Assembly (NCBI GenBank): GCA_035492775.1 | Contig: DATJIW010000003.1 | Span: forward strand, 1-64,000 | DNA length: 64,000 nt | Reading direction: 5' to 3' | Source: DATJFQ01 sp035492775 | GTDB taxonomy: Bacteria > Acidobacteriota > Vicinamibacteria > Vicinamibacterales > 2-12-FULL-66-21 | Shown here: in pieces, positions 53,529 to 60,727 of the stretch | Layout: each line of letters begins with the position of its first letter | How positions within the stretch are numbered: position 1 is the first letter of the stretch | Made by a program: the position numbers and the translations under genes | The notes under the pieces: model-generated | Seen by the model: only the letters and a program-made list of their open reading frames with translations | What the model was told of the DNA's origin: nothing | Database searches by the model: none

Positions 53529-54190
53529 GCTGCAGGTACCTGCGCGACCACTTTCTCACCCTCGGAAGTCTTCTGGACAACGTACAAGGGTTGCTGCAGC
53601 ACGCCATTTCGAAACGACAGCGACGCGCCTTTGTGGCCGTCGAATTGAAGGTTGGCGATCGACTCGCACGGCGTCCCGGTGGCGCGCAGGGCGGCCTCGA
53701 CCGAGGCTTTGACCGCGACCCACCCGAGCCACGCGCCGTCACCCATCGGCTGGTGGAACTGCCGCGTGAATCGTTCGTTGAGATCCACGCCTCCGAACTG
53801 TTTCAGCGACGGATGCCAGACGGCAATTCGGTACTCTCCGTCTTTCCCGGATTGCTTTTTCCAGTCGACGAGCGCCGCGGTCTTTGCGTCCGCCGTCGGC
53901 GCGAGCTGGAACGTGCAGCCAGTCCCGGACCGGAGCGCGACGCCTCCCGCCTCGTACACGATCGTGGCGAACGCCGCTGTCGCGCGGGGTTCGACGCGGA
54001 CCGTTCGTCCGAGCAGTGCCGCCGTTCGCTGCGCTTCGTTCGCGCCCAGATGGACGCCGTTGTCCACGTCGGGCGGGGCGCCGCTCGACGTCCATACCAG
54101 TACGATGGCGTCTGCGGCTGCCCCGGCGTGAACCTGGAGCAGCAGTGCGGCGGCAACGACGAATGCAACGACCACGAACGAGGTGCGCAT
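53525..54190 (-). CDS. Small exported protein, possibly ABC-type binding-protein-like of PQQ systems
   Basis: 221 residues with a signal peptide (SFVVVAFVVAAALLLQVHAGAAA). The body contains DWKKQSGKDGEYRIAVWHPSLKQFGGVDLNERF and GTPCESIANLQFDGHKGASLSFRNG. Placement next to the beta-propeller gene recalls the PQQ-alcohol-dehydrogenase-associated substrate-binding proteins, which have this C-terminal type of sequence but are usually longer (about 350 residues), so this may be a shortened member. Uncertain. Confidence 0.7.
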   Translation of the reverse strand: MRTSFVVVAFVVAAALLLQVHAGAAADAIVLVWTSSGAPPDVDNGVHLGANEAQRTAALLGRTVRVEPRATAAFATIVYEAGGVALRSGTGCTFQLAPTADAKTAALVDWKKQSGKDGEYRIAVWHPSLKQFGGVDLNERFTRQFHQPMGDGAWLGWVAVKASVEAALRATGTPCESIANLQFDGHKGASLSFRNGVLQQPLYVVQKTSEGEKVVAQVPAA

Positions 54191-54194
54191 CCAG

Positions 54195-54593
54195 CTATCG
54201 AAGCGTGTAAAGGTACGCGGTGATGTCTTTCGCGTCTTGATCCGTCACCCCGAGATCCGGCATGACGTTCTTCGGATCGATTTGCTGCGGCTTCTTGATC
54301 CAGAGTTCCATGTTGTCCGGCGTGTTCGTGAGGTGGCCGCCCAGCACGGTGCGGCTCGCGATGTTGGTCAGCGGCGGCCCGACGGTCGCGTTCGCCCCGT
54401 TGACACCGGGGATGGTGTGGCAGCCGCCGCACCCGTACTTGTCGATGGCCAGCATGCCCTTCCCGGGATCGCCGCCGGTCAGCGTGCGCGCTTGATCGAA
54501 CACGTTCTGGCGCCGGTCGCGGCACGCCATGGAACCACAAGGCAGAAGCACGGCGACCAGTATGCCGATCGCCAGCCGCCGTTCACCGCGCAT
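54195..54593 (-). CDS. Cytochrome c lipoprotein
   Basis: 132 residues: signal with lipobox SMAC (Cys near 24), heme motif CGGCH, and distal Met in KNVMPDLGV. Sequence after the heme (PPLTNIASRTVLGG, YLYTLR end) closely follows the cytochrome domain fused to oxidase subunit II (PDLTHIASRSTIGA, YLETLK end), so the two probably arose by duplication. It likely shuttles electrons to the oxidase at the membrane surface. Overlaps ctaG by 11 bp. Confidence 0.92.
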   Translation of the reverse strand: MRGERRLAIGILVAVLLPCGSMACRDRRQNVFDQARTLTGGDPGKGMLAIDKYGCGGCHTIPGVNGANATVGPPLTNIASRTVLGGHLTNTPDNMELWIKKPQQIDPKNVMPDLGVTDQDAKDITAYLYTLR

Positions 54594-55497
54594 GCGGAAC
54601 CTCCGGAAAACCGCGCGTCAGCGCGTGCGTCCGGCCGAGCGCCACGCGACGCTCCGATTCGCCGAGCCAAGCCGCAAACAACGCGAGGCCGAGGACGATG
54701 AATACCACGCCGGCGGGAATCCACATGAGCAACCCCGCGAGCTGCTGGTCCACGAGTGCATCGACTCCCCAGATGGCGCCCTGCCTCACGTATTCCTCAT
54801 ACCACGCCGAGGGCGACACCGTGAAGAGCGCGCCGAGCGCGCCTGTGGAAATCGCGGTCAGGAACACGTACACCACGGCGAGGCCATAGCCCCGCCGCCC
54901 GTAACGCCCGTGCACCATGCCCCACCAGAACAAGGTCGCGGCAATGACGAACGTGAGGTGTTCGAGCGCGTGGATGCCGGCGTGGCCGAGTGCCGACTCG
55001 TACAGCACCGGCAGATGCCACACCCAGATGGCGGAGGCCTGGATCAGGAACACCGCAAGCGGTCCAGTCGCCGCATGCCAGCACCAGCTGACGGGACGCC
55101 GTCGAAGAGTGCTCATCACGCGAGTCCGCCGTTCTGGCGACAACGCCCACAACCAGACGAGCAGCGGATGGCCGAACATGATCAGCGGTCCTGCCACGAG
55201 CATCAGCAGCATGTGCTGGGTCATGTGTACCGAGAGCAGGATCTGGGAGAGCCACGCCACGGGCGACAGCAGCGCGATGGCGATCACGCCATTGCCGGCG
55301 AAGAACGCCGCCGCCTGCCACCCCGCGATGCCGCGTCCCGGGCCCGCCTGCGACCACACGTTTCGGAGACCCCACGCGTAGAGCGCCGTCGTGGCAAGAA
55401 GCGGAACGACGACGAGCGGTTCCCAGGTCCACTCGTGCACCGCCGCAGCCGCGAGATCGTGCGAGGCGTACGCCGACAGGGCGATCACGGATTGCAT
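54583..55497 (-). CDS. ctaG: Cytochrome c oxidase assembly protein, CtaG (caa3 type)
   Basis: 304 residues with seven or more TM helices and the caa3_CtaG motifs HEWTWEPLVVVPLL, SVHMTQHMLLMLVAGPL, WHLPVLYESALGHAGIHALEHLTF, DQQLAGLLMWIPAG. This family is needed to assemble caa3-type oxidases, probably for copper delivery. It overlaps its upstream neighbour by 13 bp and its downstream neighbour by 11 bp. Confidence 0.93.
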   Translation of the reverse strand: MQSVIALSAYASHDLAAAAVHEWTWEPLVVVPLLATTALYAWGLRNVWSQAGPGRGIAGWQAAAFFAGNGVIAIALLSPVAWLSQILLSVHMTQHMLLMLVAGPLIMFGHPLLVWLWALSPERRTRVMSTLRRRPVSWCWHAATGPLAVFLIQASAIWVWHLPVLYESALGHAGIHALEHLTFVIAATLFWWGMVHGRYGRRGYGLAVVYVFLTAISTGALGALFTVSPSAWYEEYVRQGAIWGVDALVDQQLAGLLMWIPAGVVFIVLGLALFAAWLGESERRVALGRTHALTRGFPEVPHAR

Positions 55498-55883
55498 GGT
55501 TGCAGCAGCGCCGCTGGAATCTCCATCGCCAGAATGGCAATGATGAACCAGAACGACAGTCCCAGCCCCGCATAGCTCACGAACCGGGCCCGCACGAGTG
55601 CCGTTCGTTCGGGGTCGGCGACGGTCGACGGCAGCGTCTCGTCACCCGCAGACGGCAGCGACACCCAGGCGCCGTATGCGGCCAACGCGATCAGCACGAC
55701 CGCGGCAGCGATCGCGAGATGGAGCATCCACTTGCTGCCTTGCTCGCACGCCACGTACGACATCGCGTAATTGATCTCGAGGACCGCCGCCCATGCCAGC
55801 GGTCCCGTGAACACCCCTCCCCACCTCAGGGCATTCCCTCGCGGCGTATCAAAAGATGCGCGGTGCGAGATAGATAACGGCAT
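55485..55883 (-). CDS. Small three-TM membrane protein of the oxidase operon
   Basis: 132 residues: hydrophobic segments at about 27-48, 54-74 and 102-126, with a short hydrophilic stretch between the last two. It takes the place of a small subunit IV or assembly gene in other oxidase operons, but no motif allows a name. ATG 55883 gives a 35-bp overlap with the subunit III gene; a shorter start after residue 20 is possible. Confidence 0.75.
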   Translation of the reverse strand: MPLSISHRASFDTPRGNALRWGGVFTGPLAWAAVLEINYAMSYVACEQGSKWMLHLAIAAAVVLIALAAYGAWVSLPSAGDETLPSTVADPERTALVRARFVSYAGLGLSFWFIIAILAMEIPAALLQPCNP

Positions 55884-56448
55884 AGATCGGAATCCAGGCG
55901 AGCACGACGAAGTACCAGTACATCGCGTTTTCGGAGATGTCGACGAACCGATGCTCGTCGATTGGTCCGGTGAAAAAGAGGATCGTCAGCACCAGCGAAT
56001 CGGCGAAATCGGTGATCACGTGGACCGTATGCATGCCGAGGATCGTCCACACGATCGAGCCATACGCGTTCGAGTCCCACCGGACGTTCAACGTCGTGAA
56101 TTCGAATGCCCGCACGATGTTGAACGCAAGGGCGAAGATCAAGCAGACGACCATCCAGAGCTGCACGCCGCGCACGTCGAAGCGTTCCGACGCCTTCTTC
56201 GCGAGCTGATTGGGCACGGACGAGGCGAGGAGGATGATCAGGTTCGTCGTGCCCCAGAAGAGACCCGGCGGCGCGAAGCCAGGCGGCCAGTGCGCGACGC
56301 GGCCCTTCAGGTATATGTAGGACATCACCACGAGCGCGAACGCCGTCCCTTCGATCGCCATCAGGCAGATCGTTCCCCACCAGAGCAGGCTGCGGTGTCC
56401 GAACCCGACTTCCGGAAGGCCGGAGACGTCGAGCGCCGCCGTCTTCAC
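55849..56448 (-). CDS. ctaE: Cytochrome c oxidase subunit III
   Basis: 199 residues, five TM helices in the short subunit III form (WWGTICLMAIEGTAFALVVM, GTTNLIILLASSVPNQLAKK, GMHTVHVITDFADSLVL, YFVVLAWIPIYAVIYLAPRIF). The first Glu-containing helix (MAIEG) is kept. The GTG start overlaps the stop of the subunit I gene (GTGA). Confidence 0.93.
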   Translation of the reverse strand: MKTAALDVSGLPEVGFGHRSLLWWGTICLMAIEGTAFALVVMSYIYLKGRVAHWPPGFAPPGLFWGTTNLIILLASSVPNQLAKKASERFDVRGVQLWMVVCLIFALAFNIVRAFEFTTLNVRWDSNAYGSIVWTILGMHTVHVITDFADSLVLTILFFTGPIDEHRFVDISENAMYWYFVVLAWIPIYAVIYLAPRIF

Positions 56449-58430
56449 GACACCATCTCCCGGGGCGTGAGGTGACCAGCTGCCGCATCAGCGGCCAGGC
56501 GCGCTGGCGGAACACCCCGCTTCGGCCAGAACCAGAGAACGAGCGCGGCAGTGATCGGGATCGATCCCCAGACGACCCCCCAGGGATTGAAGATCGACCA
56601 CACGAACATCACCGACGTCGCGATCGCGCTGACGAGCGGCCAGATCGACGGGCCGGGCATCTCGTACCGATGATCGGGCTCGGCGTCGAGCACGCGTGTC
56701 ACCAGGACTTCGCGCTTCGCCGCCGAAAGGCCGACAACCGGGGGCGGCGAGATTTCGCTGTGCCATAGCGGCTCGCGGCTGCCGACGGTCGGGGACGGGA
56801 CGAAGTTGTACGCCGGCGGAGGCGACGCCGTGGCGCCATCCAGCGTGGCCACCCCCCACGGATTGTTCCCCGCAAGCGCGCCGCTGCGAAGCGATACGAC
56901 GACGTTGACGAGATAAATGAGCAGCGACAGCGCCATCACCGCTGCGCCGAGGCTGGCGAGCATGTTCAGGCCACCCCAGCCCATCGACGCTGGATACGTG
57001 TACACGCGACGTGGCATCCCCGCGAGTCCCAGGAGGTGCATCGGAAAGAACGTCAAGTTGAAACCCACGAACAGCAACCAGTAAGCCAGCTTGCCGAGCC
57101 CCTCGCTCATGAGTCGTCCCGTGAGTTTCGGGTACCAGAACGTCACCGCGCCCAGCAGCGGGAACACCGATCCGCCGATGAGGACGTAATGGAAGTGGGC
57201 GACGACGAAGAACGTGTCGTGGACCTGGCGATCCAGCGGGACAGCGGCCAGCATGACGCCGGTCAGCCCTCCGATGATGAAGATGAAGAAGAACGAGAGC
57301 GCGTACAGCATTGGCGTCGTCAGGCGCAGCCGCCGCGCCGTCCAGACGGTCGCGATCCAGTTGAAGATCTGCACTGACGTCGGCGCGACGATCATGATGC
57401 TCGCCGCCGTAAAGAAGCTCTGCCCGAGCTGCGGCAGGCCGGTGGCGAACATGTGGTGCACCCAGACGCCGAATCCGATGAACGCGGTCGCGATGAGCGA
57501 CAGAATCATGGACACGTATCCGACGACGGGACGCCCGGTGAACGTGGAGATGATCTCGGAGAGTGCGCCGAGTGCCGGCAGGAAGATGATGTAGACCTCG
57601 GGGTGGCCGAAAAACCAGAACAGGTGCTGCCACAGGAGGGGGTCGCCCCCTTCCGCCTGATTGAAGAAATGCGTGCTCACGAGACGGTCGAGGATGAGGC
57701 AGGTGCTCGAGACCATCACCGCCGGCATGGCGAAGATGATCATGGCGGAGACGACCAGCATCGACCAGACGAAGAGCGGGATGCGGTTCAGCGACATGCC
57801 CGGCGTTCGCAGTTTCAAGACCGTGCAGACGATTGCCGTCGCGGTCGCGAGTGACGACACTTCGGAGAACGTGATGAGCTGCGCCCACACGTCCGGCCGC
57901 TTGCCGATCCCGTACTCGGCACCCGCGAGCGGGGGATAGCTGAACCAGCCGACATCGGGACCCGTGTTCAGGAAAAAGTTCGTGTAGAGAAAAATGCCTC
58001 CGAAAAGGAACATCCAGTAGGCATAGGCGACCAGCCGTGGAAAGCAGATCGATCGCGCCCCGACCTGGAGAGGCACCATGTAAATCGCCAGCCCGAGCCA
58101 CACCGGCACCGCGAAAAGGAACATCATCGTCGTGCCGTGCGTCGTGAAGATCTGGTTGTAGAGGTCCGGCCCGAGGAACGTATTCTCGGGGCGCGAGAGC
58201 TGAATGCGCATCAGCGCGGCGAGTACGCCCGCCATGGCGAACCACACGAACGCCGTGATCACGAAGCGGCGGCCGATCCGCTTGTGATCGGTTTCGGCGC
58301 ACCACCCGAAAAAGCCCTCCGCGTACTTCCACGTGTCGCGGAGCTTCCGCTCTTCGCCCTCCAGGAAGTCCGACGTCAAACGTTCGTCCTGATCGGTCAG
58401 CAGTGGAACGCCGGTCAGTCCCTCGCTCAC
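56445..58430 (-). CDS. ctaD: Cytochrome c oxidase subunit I with atypical proton-channel residues
   Basis: 661 residues, 12 core TM helices plus extra C-terminal TM segments (PLVSAIATSVMFVWSIFNPWG). Heme and CuB ligands are present (THGTTMMF, FGHPEVY, VHHMF, HFHYV). The A-type Glu of FGHPEVYIIFLPALG and the cross-linked Tyr are kept. However, the D-channel entrance reads GARSICFPRLV where D and N are usual (D to S, N to V), and the K-channel helix reads APTSVQIFNW where K is usual (K to Q). Catalysis should be possible, while proton pumping is doubtful. GTG start overlaps the subunit II stop. Confidence 0.95.
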   Translation of the reverse strand: MSEGLTGVPLLTDQDERLTSDFLEGEERKLRDTWKYAEGFFGWCAETDHKRIGRRFVITAFVWFAMAGVLAALMRIQLSRPENTFLGPDLYNQIFTTHGTTMMFLFAVPVWLGLAIYMVPLQVGARSICFPRLVAYAYWMFLFGGIFLYTNFFLNTGPDVGWFSYPPLAGAEYGIGKRPDVWAQLITFSEVSSLATATAIVCTVLKLRTPGMSLNRIPLFVWSMLVVSAMIIFAMPAVMVSSTCLILDRLVSTHFFNQAEGGDPLLWQHLFWFFGHPEVYIIFLPALGALSEIISTFTGRPVVGYVSMILSLIATAFIGFGVWVHHMFATGLPQLGQSFFTAASIMIVAPTSVQIFNWIATVWTARRLRLTTPMLYALSFFFIFIIGGLTGVMLAAVPLDRQVHDTFFVVAHFHYVLIGGSVFPLLGAVTFWYPKLTGRLMSEGLGKLAYWLLFVGFNLTFFPMHLLGLAGMPRRVYTYPASMGWGGLNMLASLGAAVMALSLLIYLVNVVVSLRSGALAGNNPWGVATLDGATASPPPAYNFVPSPTVGSREPLWHSEISPPPVVGLSAAKREVLVTRVLDAEPDHRYEMPGPSIWPLVSAIATSVMFVWSIFNPWGVVWGSIPITAALVLWFWPKRGVPPARLAADAAAGHLTPREMVS

Positions 58431-59362
58431 TTCAGCGTCTCCAGGTAGTCGAGCACCGCCTGCAGCTCCTCATCGCTCAAGCCGGTTGGCGGCATCCTGT
58501 TGCCGGGCTTGATGTGCTGCGGATCCAGAATCCATCCAGCGAGGTATCCCCGGGTGTTCGGTACCGTCGCCGCGCCAATCGTGCTTCGCGACGCGATGTG
58601 CGTCAGATCCGGTGCGGTGCGCGCGGACGCGAGCGACCCGGTGATGTTGTGGCACATCGCGCAGGGACCGCGCTCGACGACCTCCTTGCCGCGGACCTGT
58701 GAAGGCGTGACGGGCGCGGGCGCGGGCGCGCGGTTCGCGCTCAGCCAGCGCTCGAACTGCTCCGCAGGCTCGGCGACGACGACGAGCGCCATGTGCGCAT
58801 GTTGAGCGCCGCAGTACTCGGCGCATTGTCCCCGGTAAATGCCCGGGGCGTCGGCGCGCAATGTGAGGGTGTTGTGGCGTCCGGGAATCAGGTCGATCTT
58901 GCCCTGCAGATTCGGAATCCAGAGGCTGTGGATCACATCGCCGGCGAACAGATCGACGACGACGGCGCGTCCGACGGGGATGTGGATTTCGTTTGCCGCG
59001 GTGACCTGCAGCGACGGGACCGGATTTTCGTACTGCACGTCCCACCACCACTGGTATCCGGTGACCTGAATGTGCAGCGAGTCCTTCGTCGAGACGTTTT
59101 CCTGCGCCCGCCCCGTCAGCACGCTCTCGAACAGCAGCCAGACGAGCGCAACGAGACTGATGCCCGCTGCGACGAGCACGTTCCGGAAGACGCTTCGCTC
59201 GTTGGCGGGGGCAACGCGCGTCCGGCCTCTACGAATCGCGAACAGCATGGCGCCCGCGACCGCCACCCACACGACGGCGCACGTCCAGAACATGACCCAC
59301 CACAGCCGGCTGACGAGCGCCGCCTCGATGCCCGCGGGATGAAGGACCGACTGGATGTGCAT
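58427..59362 (-). CDS. ctaC: Cytochrome c oxidase subunit II fused to cytochrome c (caa3)
   Basis: 311 residues: two TM helices (about 20-42 and 63-83), then the CuA cupredoxin domain with HSLWIPN and the full ligand set C-AEY-C, H and M in GQCAEYCGAQHAHM, followed by a fused cytochrome c (CAMCH, distal Met in GNRMPPTGL). The aromatic QWWW path is present. One nucleotide separates its ATG from the stop of the preceding cytochrome gene. Confidence 0.96.
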   Translation of the reverse strand: MHIQSVLHPAGIEAALVSRLWWVMFWTCAVVWVAVAGAMLFAIRRGRTRVAPANERSVFRNVLVAAGISLVALVWLLFESVLTGRAQENVSTKDSLHIQVTGYQWWWDVQYENPVPSLQVTAANEIHIPVGRAVVVDLFAGDVIHSLWIPNLQGKIDLIPGRHNTLTLRADAPGIYRGQCAEYCGAQHAHMALVVVAEPAEQFERWLSANRAPAPAPVTPSQVRGKEVVERGPCAMCHNITGSLASARTAPDLTHIASRSTIGAATVPNTRGYLAGWILDPQHIKPGNRMPPTGLSDEELQAVLDYLETLK

Positions 59363-59363
59363 A

Positions 59364-59894
59364 TCAACGATGACCGGTTTGGATCGGCGGCAGGAAGCCG
59401 GTGCGCGACTCGGGGATCGCGTTCATCTGGTCGTCATTGCGGCTGGGCGCGGCGTCTTTTGGCGTGATGCCGCTCATCGACTGCACGTAGGCCACGAGCA
59501 TCCAGATTTGCTGCGCGGGGAGATGGCCGCCGAAAGACGGCATGCCGTCGGGGCGGCCCTGCGAGATCGTCGAGTAAATCTGGTCTGGCTGACTGCCATA
59601 GATCCACTTGTCGTCCTTCAATGCCGGTCCGATCGCTCCGCCGCCATTGACGCCGTGACAGCCCGTGCAGTTGTAGGCGGCAAAGAGACGCTTGCCCTCC
59701 GACATGCCCCAGGCGTTGTTCTGATACGGGCTCTGAACCGTTTCCGACTGCTGCGGCGCGCCCGGCTGCAGCGTCGTCAGCCGCACGCCGGTCTCGCGAT
59801 TCGCCGCCGCCGGCAGTTCCTGGTACCGTCGCGTTTCGCGCTCGCAGGCACCGGCCAGCGCCGCAACGACGAGGATCACGACCGCATGTCTCAT
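59364..59894 (-). CDS. Cytochrome c lipoprotein, likely electron acceptor of the dehydrogenase
   Basis: 176 residues: signal with lipobox AGAC (about 16-19), a linker, heme motif CTGCH in YNCTGCHGVNGGGAIGP, distal Met in DGMPSFGGHLP. Its place between the quinoprotein dehydrogenase and oxidase genes matches the cytochrome c-L/XoxG role: accepting electrons from PQQ and passing them to the oxidase. ATG 59894 overlaps the stop of the MxaJ-like gene (ATGA). Confidence 0.92.
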   Translation of the reverse strand: MRHAVVILVVAALAGACERETRRYQELPAAANRETGVRLTTLQPGAPQQSETVQSPYQNNAWGMSEGKRLFAAYNCTGCHGVNGGGAIGPALKDDKWIYGSQPDQIYSTISQGRPDGMPSFGGHLPAQQIWMLVAYVQSMSGITPKDAAPSRNDDQMNAIPESRTGFLPPIQTGHR

Positions 59895-60727
59895 GACGAC
59901 GGCTCCTCTCCGGCATCGACTCGAGGGACCGCATATTTGGCCAGGATCGCGTCGATGTCCGTCTTGCGGCGCACGAGAAAATCGTCGAGTTCGTCGCGCA
60001 GCGCCTTGTCGCTGTGTCGAACGCCCATCGACATGTCGAAGACGAAGGGCAGGAAGGGGAGGTCGATTTGCGGCGTCACGGGCGTCAGGTCCAGCGGAAC
60101 CGCCGACGATCTCGCGAAATACGCGGCGGGGGGGCCCCACGCGATCGCCGCATCGACGTCGCCGCGCTCGACCGCATCGACGATGCCCGACAATGGATGC
60201 GGCCGGGCGTAGTCGCCGTAGACCGGATAGCCGACGACATTGCGGGTCATGCCGCGTGTGCTGAGCGCATGTGCGGGCGGCGTGTTGGCGAAATCGTCGC
60301 CGACCATCTGCACGGCGATCCGCATGCGCCGCAGTCGCGGATCGTCCAGAGACGCCAGATGAAGATGGCGGTCGCGGCGCGCGACGAAGACGTACGTCGA
60401 TCTGTAGTAGGGACGCGTCGTCAGAGCCAGTTCAAAGCTGGTGGGTACGCCGATCAGCACGTCGCATTCGCCCGCCTTCAACGTGTTGCGCACGTATCCG
60501 CGCCGCTGTGCCCACCACGTGTAGACGACACGTGCGTGGCGATCCGCGGCGAGCAGGCTGGCGATCCTGTTCTCGAACCCTTCCTCCGCTCGATTGGAGT
60601 AGGGCAGATTGTTCGGGTCGGCGCAGACGCGCAGGACGCGTTCGGGCGCCGCAGCTCTTTCGTGGCAGGCCATCAGCGGCAGCGTCAGCGCCAGTGCGGC
60701 CGCCGCGAGTCCGGACAGCCGAGTCAT
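59891..60727 (-). CDS. MxaJ/XoxJ-like periplasmic binding protein
   Basis: 278 residues: lipobox-like MAC near 20, then a type II binding-protein fold (RVCADPNNLPYSNRAEEGFE, GECDVLIGVPTSFELALTTRPYY, GDVDAAIAWGPPAAYFARSS, FVFDMSMGVRHSDKALRDEL). This is the quinoprotein-dehydrogenase-associated family, thought to aid cofactor insertion or activation of the dehydrogenase rather than transport. ATGA overlaps on both sides. Confidence 0.93.
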   Translation of the reverse strand: MTRLSGLAAAALALTLPLMACHERAAAPERVLRVCADPNNLPYSNRAEEGFENRIASLLAADRHARVVYTWWAQRRGYVRNTLKAGECDVLIGVPTSFELALTTRPYYRSTYVFVARRDRHLHLASLDDPRLRRMRIAVQMVGDDFANTPPAHALSTRGMTRNVVGYPVYGDYARPHPLSGIVDAVERGDVDAAIAWGPPAAYFARSSAVPLDLTPVTPQIDLPFLPFVFDMSMGVRHSDKALRDELDDFLVRRKTDIDAILAKYAVPRVDAGEEPSS

